Part shown: positions 11,733-22,016 of the stretch, piece after piece
Layout of the letters: every line of letters starts with the position of its first letter
How positions within the stretch are numbered: position 1 is the first letter of the stretch
Assembly (NCBI RefSeq): GCF_000346465.2
Contig: NC_034012.1
Location: 6,856,800 to 6,920,799, forward strand
Origin: Prunus persica
Lineage: Eukaryota; Streptophyta; Magnoliopsida; Rosales; Rosaceae
Direction of reading: 5' to 3'
DNA: 64,000 bases
The notes under the pieces: generated by a model
Seen by the model: only the letters and a program-made list of their open reading frames with translations
Databases searched by the model: none
Told to the model about the DNA's origin: nothing
Program-made: the position numbers and the translations under genes

Positions 11733-13885
11733 ATGGAATTCAAAACAAACTTTCAAGCTGATGATCATCAAAGACGCTCTGCTAATTATAAGCTAAATAT
11801 TTGGAAGGATGGTTTCCTTGAATCTCTGAACAGCAAATATGTTGTGAGTCCTCTTTGTCCTAATTAACTTTTCTCGAGATATTAATAATTTTATTAGATT
11901 TTTACTAGAATAATGACACATTAATTAACTGAGTGTGCAGAGAGATGATTATACAAGGCAGTCCGAGAATCTAATAAAAGATGTGAAGAATATGATGTTT
12001 GTTGAAACTGAAGATTTGATAGCTCAATTGGAGCTGATTGACATAATTGGAAAACTAGGCCTCACGAACCACTTTGAAAAGGAAATCAAGGAAGCCCTAG
12101 ACACTGTTGCACTTTAAGATCCTCAGGTAGCATGGCTATAAAGTATCGCAAGGTAAATATAACGTACAATAATGTTATTTGTATCTTATTCATTTATTTC
12201 GTTTTTAGGACATTTCTATTGAGACGGACCATAATATACTAAATTCACACACGCATGCTAGGACTTGAACCTAGAACCATTTTCATGGGAGAGCAATTGC
12301 TCCAAAACACTACAATTCTGGGTCCTTTGCTTTATTTTATTTATTGATTACTTTGTTGACCACCTCTATCAATGTACGTGGGACTCACTTATATTAGAGA
12401 TGTACGTATTTGTAAACAACTCCCATAACACTATCTTATTTCATGTTATTTAAATTTTCAAATTGCCTTAATATTAATGTATGGGGTGAAAACACATATC
12501 TCTACGTACGTGTAGATGTTTTTGGTGGCTTCATGGATGAGAATGGTGCATTAAAGGAAAGCAATTTTTGGGATGTCAAAGGCATGCTTGAACTTTTGGA
12601 GGCCTCAAACCTGGCTTTTGAAGGCGAAAGGATCTTAGATGAGGCGAAAGCTTCCTCTACGGTAGCTCTCAGAGGTTCCAAAGTCTGGAATCTGGACAAT
12701 AACCTTGCCAGGCAAGGTTAAATTTCCATCATGGCTACACATCTTTTAGAATTTTGCTTAGTAAAGTCATCAACTTGATTCTGATAATAGACGACGTTTA
12801 TGACATTTATGGCTCATTGGAAGAACTAAAGATCTTCACCAACGCGGTCGACAGGTACCTTTGCATTGCAGCAGTATTAAATTGGGGTTAGTTTCATAAT
12901 TAATGTCTAAAATTCTTATAAATTAAAATTGCCTTAAATTTAGGTGGGATGTTGGGGCAACCGAACAGCTTCCAGAGTGTATGAAGACCTGTTTCCAAGT
13001 GCTCTACAACACTACTTGTGAATTTGCTCATGAAATTGAGGAGGAGAGTGGTTGGAATCTAGCATTACCTCATTTGAGCAAAGCGGTAGCCTAGCTAGGC
13101 CTTTCCCCCTTTTTTTTTCTCTTTGTTGTTTTGTTTAATTTGATGCACCTTTACATATATATTTTATGGTTGAACTTGAAATTATTTGTTCGACTCTTAG
13201 TGGGCAGATTTCTGTAAGGCATTATTAGTAGAGGCAGAGTGGTACAGCAGGAGCTACACACCATCCCTTGAAGAATACCTCAGTAATGGATGCATTTCAT
13301 CATCAGTTTCAGTCCTTATGGTTCATACATTTTTCTCCACAACCCATCGTGACGGAATCAAAGAGATTGCTGATTTTCTGCACAAGAATGAAGATCTTGT
13401 CCATAACATATCTCTGATAGTTCGGCTCACCAATGATTTGGGAACTTCCACTGTAACTTTTCTTTCTTTATTAATTTTTCTTCTTAATGAAACACGGCGA
13501 AATCTAACCAAATTGCTGTAGTGTTTTATTAGTTTTTACAGCCTACTTCCATAGTTTAATTAATTAATTAATTGATTAACAGGCTGAACAAGAGAGAGGC
13601 GATGCTCCTTCAGCAATCATATGTTACATGCGAGAGATGAATGCTTCTGAAGATACAGCTGAGGCGAAGATTAAGGGCATGATAGACAATGCGTGGAAGA
13701 AAATAAATGGGAAATGCTTGAGAACCCCACAACAATTGCCTTTTCTCTCACCATTCATCAACAACATTGCCACAAATATTGCGCGAATGGCGCACAGCCT
13801 TTACCAAGCTGGAGATGGATTTGGGGATCAAGAACAAGGCTCTCGGCTGATCCAGTCTGTGCTAGTTGAGCCTTTACCACTTTGA
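11733..13885 (+). pseudogene. TPS-b terpene synthase pseudogene (copy 2)
   Basis: Exon 1 (11733-11843) is intact. Exon 2 starts at 11941 but carries a 47-bp deletion near 12,110, between two GTTG tetramers, which shifts the frame to an early stop at 12,115-12,117. Exon 3 starts at 12516 and is fused near 12,716 directly to the middle of exon 4 by a deletion of about 370 bp; this removes the end of exon 3, intron 3 and the start of exon 4. Exons 5-7 (from 12,944 to the TGA at 13,883) are nearly identical to copy 1, introns included, so the duplication is recent. DDVYD and the second metal site are still present, but no full protein can be made. The TATA box at 11,662-11,668 is retained. Confidence 0.88.
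12201..12325 (-). mobile_element. SINE in TPS copy 2 intron 2
   Basis: Orthologous to the SINE in TPS copy 1 intron 2, with the same B box GGTTCAAGTCC on the minus strand. Confidence 0.55.
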
Positions 13886-13925
13886 AGAGTTGGAATCTGG
13901 AGAGTCATCAATAGTGTTTAAAGTT

Positions 13926-14218
13926 TGTTGAGTCATACTAAAACCATCTTAGTGTTTGTGACTAGAATTATTGGACAACTAGTGGCTGAAAACACTTTAG
14001 AAAATCGGTTACCGTGCACAACCGACTTGACTAGTTATTTGCCGCCTTAGATGGTCGGTTTACCAACTCTATAAATATGCATGCATCCCACTTATGTAAT
14101 CAAGCTAATAATAAAGGCTAATAGCCTATCTAGCCAATGGCTACAAATAGCAAAGACTTGTATCCATCCTATTGTTGAATAAATAAATTCACTCTATTGT
14201 TCTTCTTAAAACCCAATT
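13926..14218. mobile_element. Copia-type LTR downstream of TPS copy 2
   Basis: Counterpart of the LTR at 8,481. It starts TGTTGAGTCATAC and ends near AAACCCAATTG, where the last bases have decayed. It precedes the Copia pol remnant at 14,308. Confidence 0.6.
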
Positions 14219-14961
14219 GTTTTTTTTTTTTTGAATAAATAAAATCACTTTATTTCAAGGCAATACCAAGGTACGTGTGGTTAAACCACAAACTTTGAGA
14301 AGAGATTTTGAAAACATTTGAGATGAGTGACTTTGGGTTGATGCACTACTTTTTGGGCATTGAGATAAATCAAGAAGATGAAATCTTCATACACCAGAAA
14401 AAGTACACTGAGAATCTATTGAAACAGTTGAATATGTATGGGTGCAAGACTTGCTACTCCACTTATCACCAACTAGAAATTAAGAAAGGAAGATGGATCA
14501 AGTAAAGTAGATGGATCAGTTTACAAAAGTCTCTTTGCTACTCCAAGTCAAATACACTATGGAGCAGCAAAGAGAATAGGCTTTTTATCACGAATAGTCC
14601 TTAAGGTTTTTTTGTGACATTAATAGTCCTTAACGTTTGGGCTTTTTATGACAAATGGTCTCTGCCGTTATAAATTCTGTTAAGTGTAACGTGGAAGATA
14701 AATGGAGCCCACATGTCCAATCATATTGTGACATGTGGATAAAAAATAATTAAATATTTTTTTAATGAAAATTCCGATTTTTTTTCAGCAACTTATCATC
14801 CCCACTCCTTACTCCGTCGCTCTCCCCTCTGGCCTCTACCCTCGCTCTCCACCCTTTGCTCTCCATCTCCCTCTGTTTTTTTCTTTCCCAATGCCGCCCG
14901 GCTATATTTTTTAATATATTCTATTTCTTTATCCATCTGAGAGTTTAGTCCAACCAAATCT

Positions 14962-14965
<4 letters not shown>

Positions 14966-15010
<45 letters not shown>
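14966..15010. repeat. (CT)n microsatellite
   Basis: About 45 bp of CT dinucleotides just ahead of the DJ-1-like fragment, where it probably was part of the captured 5' UTR. Confidence 0.85.
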
Positions 15011-15015
<5 letters not shown>

Positions 15016-15023
15016 CCAAGAAA

Positions 15024-15160
15024 ATGGCGAAAGGTGAACGCAGGGTGTTGTTGGTATTGGGGGACTTCGTGGAAGACTACGAGGGGATGGCTGCAGGCAG
15101 ATGGAGTGTCCGTTGATGATATCTGTCCCACAGCCATTCATCAACTTTCTCATGCTCACC
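15024..15160 (+). pseudogene. DJ-1/PfpI-like gene fragment captured in the MULE
   Basis: From an ATG, the frame reads MAKGERRVLLVLGDFVEDYE, like the N-terminus of plant DJ-1 homolog D (glyoxalase III-type, DJ-1/PfpI fold). After a frameshift with deletion it resumes as LQADGVSVDDICPTAIHQL, like the following strand and helix. The catalytic cysteine region and the second PfpI domain are missing. It sits between MULE terminal repeats, which points to capture of a 5' UTR plus first-exon piece. Confidence 0.6.
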
Positions 15161-15182
15161 TTGTCACCCACCTCTGCTTCCT

Positions 15183-15735
15183 TTGCCTTTTCCTTTTTCT
15201 ATTTTTAATCAAAATCGTTTTCTTTAGCCTCATTACATCACTTGAGCACTGTCAATTGATCTTTTCCATGCTCTGTAATTAAGCACACTCAATTAGATTG
15301 AATGCTTACTTTGATAACAGAAGAGGTATTTGGAAAAACAAAGGAAGAAGAAGACTGAAAACAATGAACAGTTTAGCTTATATACAATTGCAAGGACTGA
15401 AGGCCTAAGTAACTAACAGCCATGCTTAACAGACTAACACGTGAATAGCACGTGGGTATTCTAACAATACTAAACTAACTTGAGCTGATGTGTTCATCTA
15501 TCATACTTCACTTGAATTTGTAAACCCAAAACAAGAAATTTGTCTCAAAGATTGAAGTGCTTACAATTCTTACATATGGGATTATGTTGCCTTCTCTAAA
15601 AGTTGGAATCTGTTGGGACTGGAAATTAGTTTGTCAAGTTTACGAACAAACATCACGCTTTCAAGTTTAGTTTTTTGCATCAGCCAATCTTTGGTAGCCT
15701 TAATTATAGACAAAATGAATAAGTTTTATTGTTGA
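15183..15735. other. MULE interior without recognised gene
   Basis: This is AT-rich sequence. A minus-strand stretch around 15,500-15,560 is vaguely reminiscent of Copia leader sequence, but nothing can be supported. Confidence 0.4.
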
Positions 15736-15831
15736 CTAGCCCCTTGACACATGCTCACGCATGTGTCAATTGGTTTTCTTTTTCTATTTTATTTTTATTT
15801 TTAGAATTAAGAAAAAATAACAGGGTAGTTA

Positions 15832-16119
15832 TCTATATATATAAAGCAAAAGGCAGAGAATGGTGAAACATTCAAAATACCAGAAAATGCCCTTTGTTAA
15901 TTCAAACATTAAGAATTGAAATTATTAATTAAATGAGGATAATATGGTAAATTCACATTTTTTATATTAAAAAAATTAAAATTAAAAACAAAATAAGATA
16001 ATAGGTCCTACTTTTATAGAACATAACTACCCTGTTATTTTTTTATTAATTTTAAAAATAAAATAAAAAAGAAAAAGAAAACCAATTGGCACATGCGTGA
16101 GCATGTGTCAAAGGGCTAG
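15832..16119 (+). mobile_element. Short Helitron nested in the minus-strand Helitron
   Basis: The 288-bp element starts TCTATATATATAAAGC after an A (15,831) and ends GGGCTAG before a T (16,120). The 3' hairpin is CACATGC-GTGA-GCATGTG, 8 bases before CTAG. Its 5' and 3' ends are closely related to those of the surrounding Helitron, which makes the pair look like a long inverted repeat. Confidence 0.8.
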
Positions 16120-16593
16120 TTAATTATAATACAAGAGAGAGAGAAGAAGAGAATACACGAGACAAGAGGAGATACAATAATAAGATGAAATGTGCGGATT
16201 CTGTGTTGAGATTCTCGGAGTGTTTCATCTTTGTTCCTCTCCAACAACATCATTTCCAGCTCACCCGCTTAGATCGGATCTATTTTCTGCCGCCACCCCC
16301 TGCCCTCCTCTTTCACCTTTAATTTCATCTGACGCCACCTGCTTTGCCTTTCCATCATCCCCAGTAAAAAAATTCACACAAACCAAAACCCCCACCCCAC
16401 CCCTCAAAAAATTAAACACCAAAAAGAAAGAAGGGAAACCCCATTATTGGTTTTGGCTTTTAATTTCATAATGAACAACAACAACACAACCAAGCTCAGA
16501 TAAAAAAGATTAAAAAAACTCAACCCCCCCACCATTTTAGCCTGAGCTCTGTTTCATGCCTGAACCACATATCCCAATTGGTGATCTGTGTTA

Positions 16594-16698
16594 ATGGGCA
16601 ATGTAACGTCGGGTGTGGCTGCAAAGTTTGCATTTTTCCCTCCAGACCCACCCACCTATGATGTGCACAAAGATGACGGTGGTAAGCTTGTGTTCCAT
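16594..16698 (+). pseudogene. ABHD17-like hydrolase N-terminal fragment captured by Helitron
   Basis: From an ATG the frame reads [20 protein letters not shown], then [14 protein letters not shown], the highly conserved N-terminus of plant ABHD17-type alpha/beta hydrolases (serine hydrolases that remove palmitoyl groups in animals). The match stops abruptly at about 16,698, where Helitron 5'-terminal sequence begins. About 400 bp upstream (16,190-16,590) is CT- and CCACC-rich and probably captured 5' UTR. The hydrolase fold and catalytic triad are absent. Confidence 0.7.
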
Positions 16699-17581
16699 AA
16701 AAGTAGGACCTATTATCTTATTTTGTTTTTAATTTTAATTTTTTTAATATTAAAAAATATGAATTTACGATATTATCCTCATTTAATTAATAATTTCAAT
16801 TCTTAATGTTTGAATTAACAAAGGGCATTTTCTGGTATTTTGAATGTTTCACCATTCTCTGTCTTTTGCTTTATATATATAGATTAGAGCCACTCTATTA
16901 GATTGACAAATAGCAATCCGTAGGTTATATTTGGAGAGCAACTGTATATATTATATTTTTTCTTGCAGGTGGCAATGGGAAAGAAAAAAACAGAGGGAGA
17001 AGGAGAGGACAGGGAAAAGAGATGGAGAGCAAAGGCTGGAGAGCGAGGGCAGAGGGGGAGACAGAGACGGAGTAGGAAGGGGGATGAAAAGTTGCAGAAA
17101 AAAAAAATGGAATTTTTATTAAAAAATTAATTATTTTTTTTCCACGTGTCACAATGTGATTCGACATGTGGGCTCTACTTATCTTTTACGTCACACTTAA
17201 CAGAATTTATAATGGCAGGGACCATTTGTGATAAAAAGCCCAAACATTAAAGACTATTAGTGTCACAAAAAAACTTCTAAGACCATTCGTAATAATTTCG
17301 TAAACGTGAAGGACCATTTGTGATAAAAATCCAAGATAATATTGAGATGCTTGCAGGGCACAATTGGCTATGGCATATGGTATAAGCTCACTACAGGTCC
17401 AAGAATATTTGGCTACACATACAGTGATTGGGTTGGATCAGTAGATGACTTGAAAAACACATCAGGCTATGCATTTACAATTGGGTCTGGTATTTTCAGG
17501 GTCATCAAGAAAACAAGATACCGGGACTCAATCATCAGCATAAGCCAAGTACGTAGCAGCAACAAGGTCAACATGCCAAGC

Positions 17582-19669
17582 TGTAATACCCCGAAAAATT
17601 CAAAGTGGATTTTCATATTTCAGTGAAAAATAATATTATGGTGGAGAATGATTATGGGTATTTTATCAAGTGATTTTGGATAGAGATTATTAAATTAAGT
17701 GTGTTTAATTTTAAGTTGGACAAAATGACCAAAATACCCCTATGTGTGAAAGATTACCAAAATACCCTTGTAGGCAACCCAAAAAAAAAAAAGAAAAAGA
17801 AACGTGGAGGGCATTAAACCACCCTCCTCCCATTCTTCCTCCCTCTCCTATTCTAAATTGATGACTCACCTAGCCTAAGATTCTTCAATAATGAATTTAT
17901 TCTCTTCCTCCATATTCATTGTATCATCACCCTCTTCTAAATTGATGACTCACCTAGCCTAAGACTCTTCAATCATGAATTTATTCCCTTCCTCATCATT
18001 CATTGTATCATTCATTGATGTTTTAAATTTTTTTTATGAGTCTAGAGCCGAACCATTTGATTTTAAACATCCCAAAGAGTAGAACTATTATAGGAGGGGA
18101 ATAGATTGGTTTTTCCTTGACGCTTGGTTCTATGTTTGCTTGGGCGTGAGGTTAAGGGAGTAACGATTGGGTCGAACAACTTGTCAAGTGTATTATGGGG
18201 CTTTAGGTCTATGTGCGCCAATAGGACATTGAAACATGTTTCTCTTTTTCCCGTGAATTTTAATAAGTAAATTATCTTAATTATGTGTTCTACTCTGCGT
18301 ACTTTTGAGGACGACCCCGGACAAGGTTAAGCTAGCTGGACAGGAGGTAGAGTTTCCTGATTTCCAGATGATAGGGCTATGCCACTTTTAATTTTGGTGC
18401 TTATATATAATATTATAAATATGAATATTATTGTTGCTTTGCTCGATAAATATTATTTGATGTTATATAAATATTATTATTGATGTTTATTCATGGATAT
18501 TATTTTTAACATTGGGTGAATATTATTATTATTCATGTGATGAAACTTGAAATATTATTGCTATTATTTGTATTATTATTCCACACAGATAAATTATGTT
18601 TGCGCTGCATTACATATACATCATAAATACAATGGTATTTGAGTTGTGTGTGTCGTTTGAGGTATATCTAAGGGGTGGGAGAAGGCCTTAGATATATATG
18701 AGTAAAAATGCGGAATACATTAAAGTGACGGGAGCAGGGCTTGAATATATTGAGGTGATGGGAGCAGGGCCTCTAATGAAAAGTGAAAGTTGAGAAATTC
18801 AGGAAAAAAAAAAAACTGGATTAAGGGACGGATGGACACTAGTTCATATTTTAGGGTATTCGAAGTCGCAGTGGTAAAACGAATGGTATGGGACATGCAT
18901 GCTCGTTGCCCTAAGGTATAAATTAGTGGGATTAGAAGGGAGTGAGTTCATGACATCACCGCATATGTAAATTTATTTATCTGGTATGGTTGCATAATTT
19001 CTGTATCTTGTGTTGTTTGATGCATGACACTTTGATTAACTGTGATAGTTGACCTTTGTCACATCCCGGGATCGGCTCCGCTGTAGCACGATATTGTCCG
19101 CTTTGGGCCCGCTCTCTACCCTCACGGTTTTATTTCTGGGAACTCACGAGCAACTTCCCAGTGGGTCACCCATCCTGGGATTGTTCTAGCCCCAACTCGT
19201 TTAACTTCGGAGTTCCCATGACTCCGAAGCCGGTGAGCTCCTAAAAGGCCTCGCACTAGATGGAGGTGAACATGTACATATAAGGCACATCACCCTCTCT
19301 CCATTGGTTGATGTGGGATGTTACATTGAGGAGTTTGACGGTACTCTACTGGGCATTAGAATGCTCATACCCTAATAGATTATGCAGGATTCAAGGCGAA
19401 GTTTGAGGGAGTAGGTTTCAACCAAGCTACTAGACTTTTGTTTTTGATTTGTGTAATTAATAATTGTAAGTAGTCAACCGTTTGATAAAAATATTAGTGT
19501 GTATTGAACTACGAGCTACTGCGACTCTGATTTTGTGTTGTTAAGTAAATTTGTATTAATTGTGGCTCTATTTCTCATCATATCATGGTTGTAAGATTTT
19601 ATTTATGACTATGGTATGACTTATACCATGATTCGGGAATATTCCTTATTTTCGAATCGGGTTGTGACA
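17582..19669. mobile_element. Gypsy-type solo LTR
   Basis: It begins TGTAATACCCCGAAAAATTC and ends GAATCGGGTTGTGACA, the terminal form common in plant Ty3/Gypsy (chromovirus) LTRs. It is flanked by CAAGC (17,577-17,581) and CAAGT (19,670-19,674), a 5-bp target duplication with one change; removing it restores the Copia frame. There is no gag/pol sequence. Without the nested Cassandra LTR it is about 1.8 kb. Confidence 0.75.
19057..19325 (-). mobile_element. Cassandra-type solo LTR with 5S rRNA-like core
   Basis: On the minus strand it runs from TGTAACATCCCACATC to GGGATGTGACA (269 bp). Its centre resembles the 3' half of 5S rRNA: GGAACTCCGAAGTTAAACGA, AGGATGGGTGACCCACTGGG, AAGTTGCTCGTG. Cassandra TRIM retrotransposons are known for 5S-derived pol III promoters in their LTRs. 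No second LTR or interior is present. A convincing 5-bp target duplication was not found. Confidence 0.85.
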
Positions 19670-20091
19670 CAAGTTATTTGGCTCATAAGAATATTTGAAG
19701 ACATGGGTAAGTGCCTACATGAAGCTAAAAAAATACTTTGCGACAATAAGTTTGCTATAGCCATGACAAAAAATCTAGTGTTCCACAGCAGGACAAAGAA
19801 TATCGCCATCAATCATCACTTCTTACGAGAAGTCTTAGCAAATAAAGAAGTTAAGCTCAAGTACTGCAAGACATAAGAGCAAATCGCAGACATCTTCACT
19901 AAGGCACTTCTAAGACCAAAATTTGAATTGCTACAAAGCATGCTCGGAGTAACACAAATGTGCATTAAGAAATATCATTGATGAGGGATTAGGAGTCCCA
20001 ACCTCTCTAGGGTTTGTAGTCGTTCTCTCAGTAGCAGAATATATCAAATGTATGCAATCCCAAATCCAGCTAGTGACCCATGCTTGCCAAT

Positions 20092-20628
20092 TTGGGGTGG
20101 GCACGGTTCGGTTTGGATCGGTTTTTACCTCAAATTAGAACCAATCCGGTACTATTCATCCGGTTTGGTTTGGTTCGGTTTTAATAAAAAAAATTCAAAA
20201 ACTGTCCGGTTCGGTTTTGAACCGGATTATAAAAATTATTTTTTAATACAATTCTCAACTGAAATATTATTTTTTTACTTGAAAATTAACAAATTATTCA
20301 ATTTCATATAAAAAATAAATATTAAAGTGAGAAAAGAGAGATATTTTGACATTGAACTTGGATAAATATTATGTTTTTTTTAGTGAAATTAAAAATATAG
20401 CATTAAATATAAATATATATTGAAATTATATATTTTTTTAGTTTCACCGGTTTGGTTCGGCCCGGTTCGATTTTTGAAGACATGGAACCGGATCCAGAAC
20501 CGGTCCAAACCGGTTTGGTTCGGTTTTTGACCAGTTTTTGACTTTTTGGTCAACTCGGTTTTTTTCCAATTTGGTTCGGTGTGGTTCGGCTCGGATTTCC
20601 GGTTCGCCGGTTTGAGTGCCCACCCCTA
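20092..20628. mobile_element. hAT-type non-autonomous element, second copy
   Basis: The termini TTGGGGTGGGCACGG and GTGCCCACCCCTA, with flanks TTGCCAAT (20,084-20,091) and TTGCCAAA (20,629-20,636), give a 7/8 target duplication. It is closely related to 10,520-11,093 in both arms and centre. The uninterrupted target is seen in the duplicated segment at about 31,115. Confidence 0.8.
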
Positions 20629-20948
20629 TTGCCAAATGATCTCCAGCAAAATTCATCTCTTTAAACACATTCCATTCAAAATTCAGGAGTCATAGTGATA
20701 GCAGAAAAATTTCCTATTTGAATTGAAGTCTCGATTGATTATATATAAATGCATCAAATCAAACCCAAATCCAGAAAGAAAAATAAAAGAGAAATTAACA
20801 AACAGTATGCATCATCATCATCACGAATTGAATCCAGAAAAGAAAAACAAATAATATATTGGGCATAGCAAACAGAATAATTAAGAAGATACCTAGTATT
20901 AGTAATAATTAAGGTAGCTAGCTAGTTATATGAGTACTAGTGAGTGAG

Positions 20949-21062
20949 TCATATCCAATCCTGTGCTACCATCTTGTCTGGAAAATAAACATTGGACAAG
21001 GAGCTCCTCCCTAAGGGGGACAATGCGTCAGCTTCTACTTTGCTGCGGGTCTCCACCATTTT
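20949..21062 (-). pseudogene. TOP6A (SPO11 family) C-terminal fragment (unit 2)
   Basis: On the minus strand the frame reads METRSKVEADALSPLG, then LSNVYFPDKMVAQDWI and a stop at 20,949-20,951. This resembles the C-terminus of plant topoisomerase VI subunit A, including the final QDWI. Upstream of 21,062 the similarity ends. The flanking sequence from 19,985 to 20,940 duplicates 31,010-31,440 beside the longer fragment of unit 3. Confidence 0.6.
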
Positions 21063-21654
21063 GTTGGTCTCAATACAACTGACTCCATTTGAACACAGCA
21101 CCTCCTGCAATCAGTTTGACAATAGTGAAACCCCAAAACTGAAACATTCCTTAAAAAGTAGTTGCCCTTAATTCTGTGTCCTTTGCATTTTTATAATAAG
21201 AAATTGTAAACAATACATCTCTTAAAAAGCCTTCAAACATTTACTCTTCATCTTTCTAATCCCAGAAATTTTAAGTCACTGTAGCTACAAATGGTATCAG
21301 TTCCGCTATAGCTAGGCTGCATTTGTTCATAAGCTGATAATACAAATTAATAAGTTGAACAATGACAAGGAATGAGTGAGATCATTAACGTAAGAAAACC
21401 AATTTCAACAAAGGCTTAAGAGCAACTCCACCCATTTGCCCTTAGCCATGGCAAGGGTGGAGCTAGGGCAAGCACTATTCACGTGAATAGTGCTTGCCCT
21501 TGCAAATAGTAAATTGTGTCTCCACCCGTTGCCCTTAGCCATGGCAATTACTATTCATTTTTTTATTTTTTCCTCCTATTTTTTAATGAAAATAATTAAT
21601 TTGGGTAATATTTTCAGATAAGATTTTCGGATTCCTACGTGTCAAGACTATTCA

Positions 21655-21870
21655 TAATCAGATAAAATTTTCGGATAAGATATTTGGATTCAAATTTCGG
21701 ATTAATTTCAAAGTTCAAATTTCAGATAAATTTTTGGGTTCAAATTTCGAATGAATTTCAAAATTCAAAATTCAGATAAATTTGGGTTCAAATTTCGGAT
21801 GAATTTCAAAATTTGAATTTCATACAAATTAGGGTTCAAATTTCGGATGAATTTCAAATTTCAGATAAGA
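21655..21870. repeat. Subterminal direct repeats of the Harbinger element
   Basis: GGTTCAAATTTCGGATGAAT, TTCAAAATT and TTTCAGATAA words repeat several times in about 215 bp ahead of the transposase gene. Such arrays often bind the Myb-like protein in this superfamily, but that role here is inferred. Confidence 0.6.
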
Positions 21871-22016
21871 TTTTCATCCAATAAAATCAAGCCACGTGGC
21901 ATGTCTATCTTGCCAAATTTTTCTATAAAATCAGAGTCTCAGCTCATACCTCTCACACCACATCTTTCTATATTTTCATTTCTGAGAGTTTATAATTCAT
22001 ACTTCATTCATTCTGA

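Larger units (their letters stand above)
15736..16883 (-). mobile_element. Non-autonomous Helitron carrying a host-gene fragment
   Basis: On the minus strand it starts TCTATATATATAAAGC after an A (16,884) and ends CTAG before a T (15,735), so it lies between A and T as Helitrons do. Ahead of the CTAG is a hairpin (CACATGC / GCATGTG arms). No Rep/helicase is present. It carries an ABHD17-like gene fragment in opposite orientation and is interrupted by a second, shorter Helitron of the same family. Confidence 0.8.
14579..17332. mobile_element. Mutator-like element (MULE) with long TIRs and captured DNA
   Basis: The left end GGCTTTTTATCACGAATAGT and the complement of the right end GGATTTTTATCACAAATGGT open long terminal inverted repeats that continue for about 170 bp (shared inner words include a GTTAAGTGTAACGT-like stretch and CACATGTCC). 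Flanks AAGAGAATA (14,570-14,578) and AAGATAATA (17,333-17,341) are a 9-bp target duplication with one mismatch. No transposase is present. Inside are a DJ-1-like gene fragment, a CT microsatellite and nested Helitrons. Without the Helitron cargo this is a Pack-MULE. Confidence 0.85.
14290..19985 (+). pseudogene. Copia pol remnant (RT-RNase H), split by two insertions
   Basis: Three separated pieces join into one Ty1/Copia reverse transcriptase/RNase H tail. Piece 1 is 14,308-14,578 (FGLMHYFLGIEINQ, then a frame leading to HYGAAKR). Piece 2 is 17,342-17,581 (LRCLQGTIGYGIWYKL, YSDWVGSVDDLKNTSGYAF). Piece 3 is 19,675-19,985 (WLIRIFEDMGK, SRTKNIAINHHFLRE, ADIFTKALL). The join across the first insertion restores AAKR-ILRC in frame, and the join across the second restores TCQA-IWL, which fixes both insertion points. 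Substitutions and stops, plus loss of gag, integrase and the YVDD region, make it inactive. Confidence 0.85.

Noticed and set aside
15730..16885. A single large foldback element
   Set aside because: The inverted arms are fully explained by two oppositely oriented Helitrons of one family, each with its own A|TC and CTAG|T borders.
19056..19260. Possible 5S rRNA gene
   Set aside because: Only the 3' half is similar, and it lies inside a sequence with Cassandra LTR ends, so it is a TRIM promoter and not a 5S gene.
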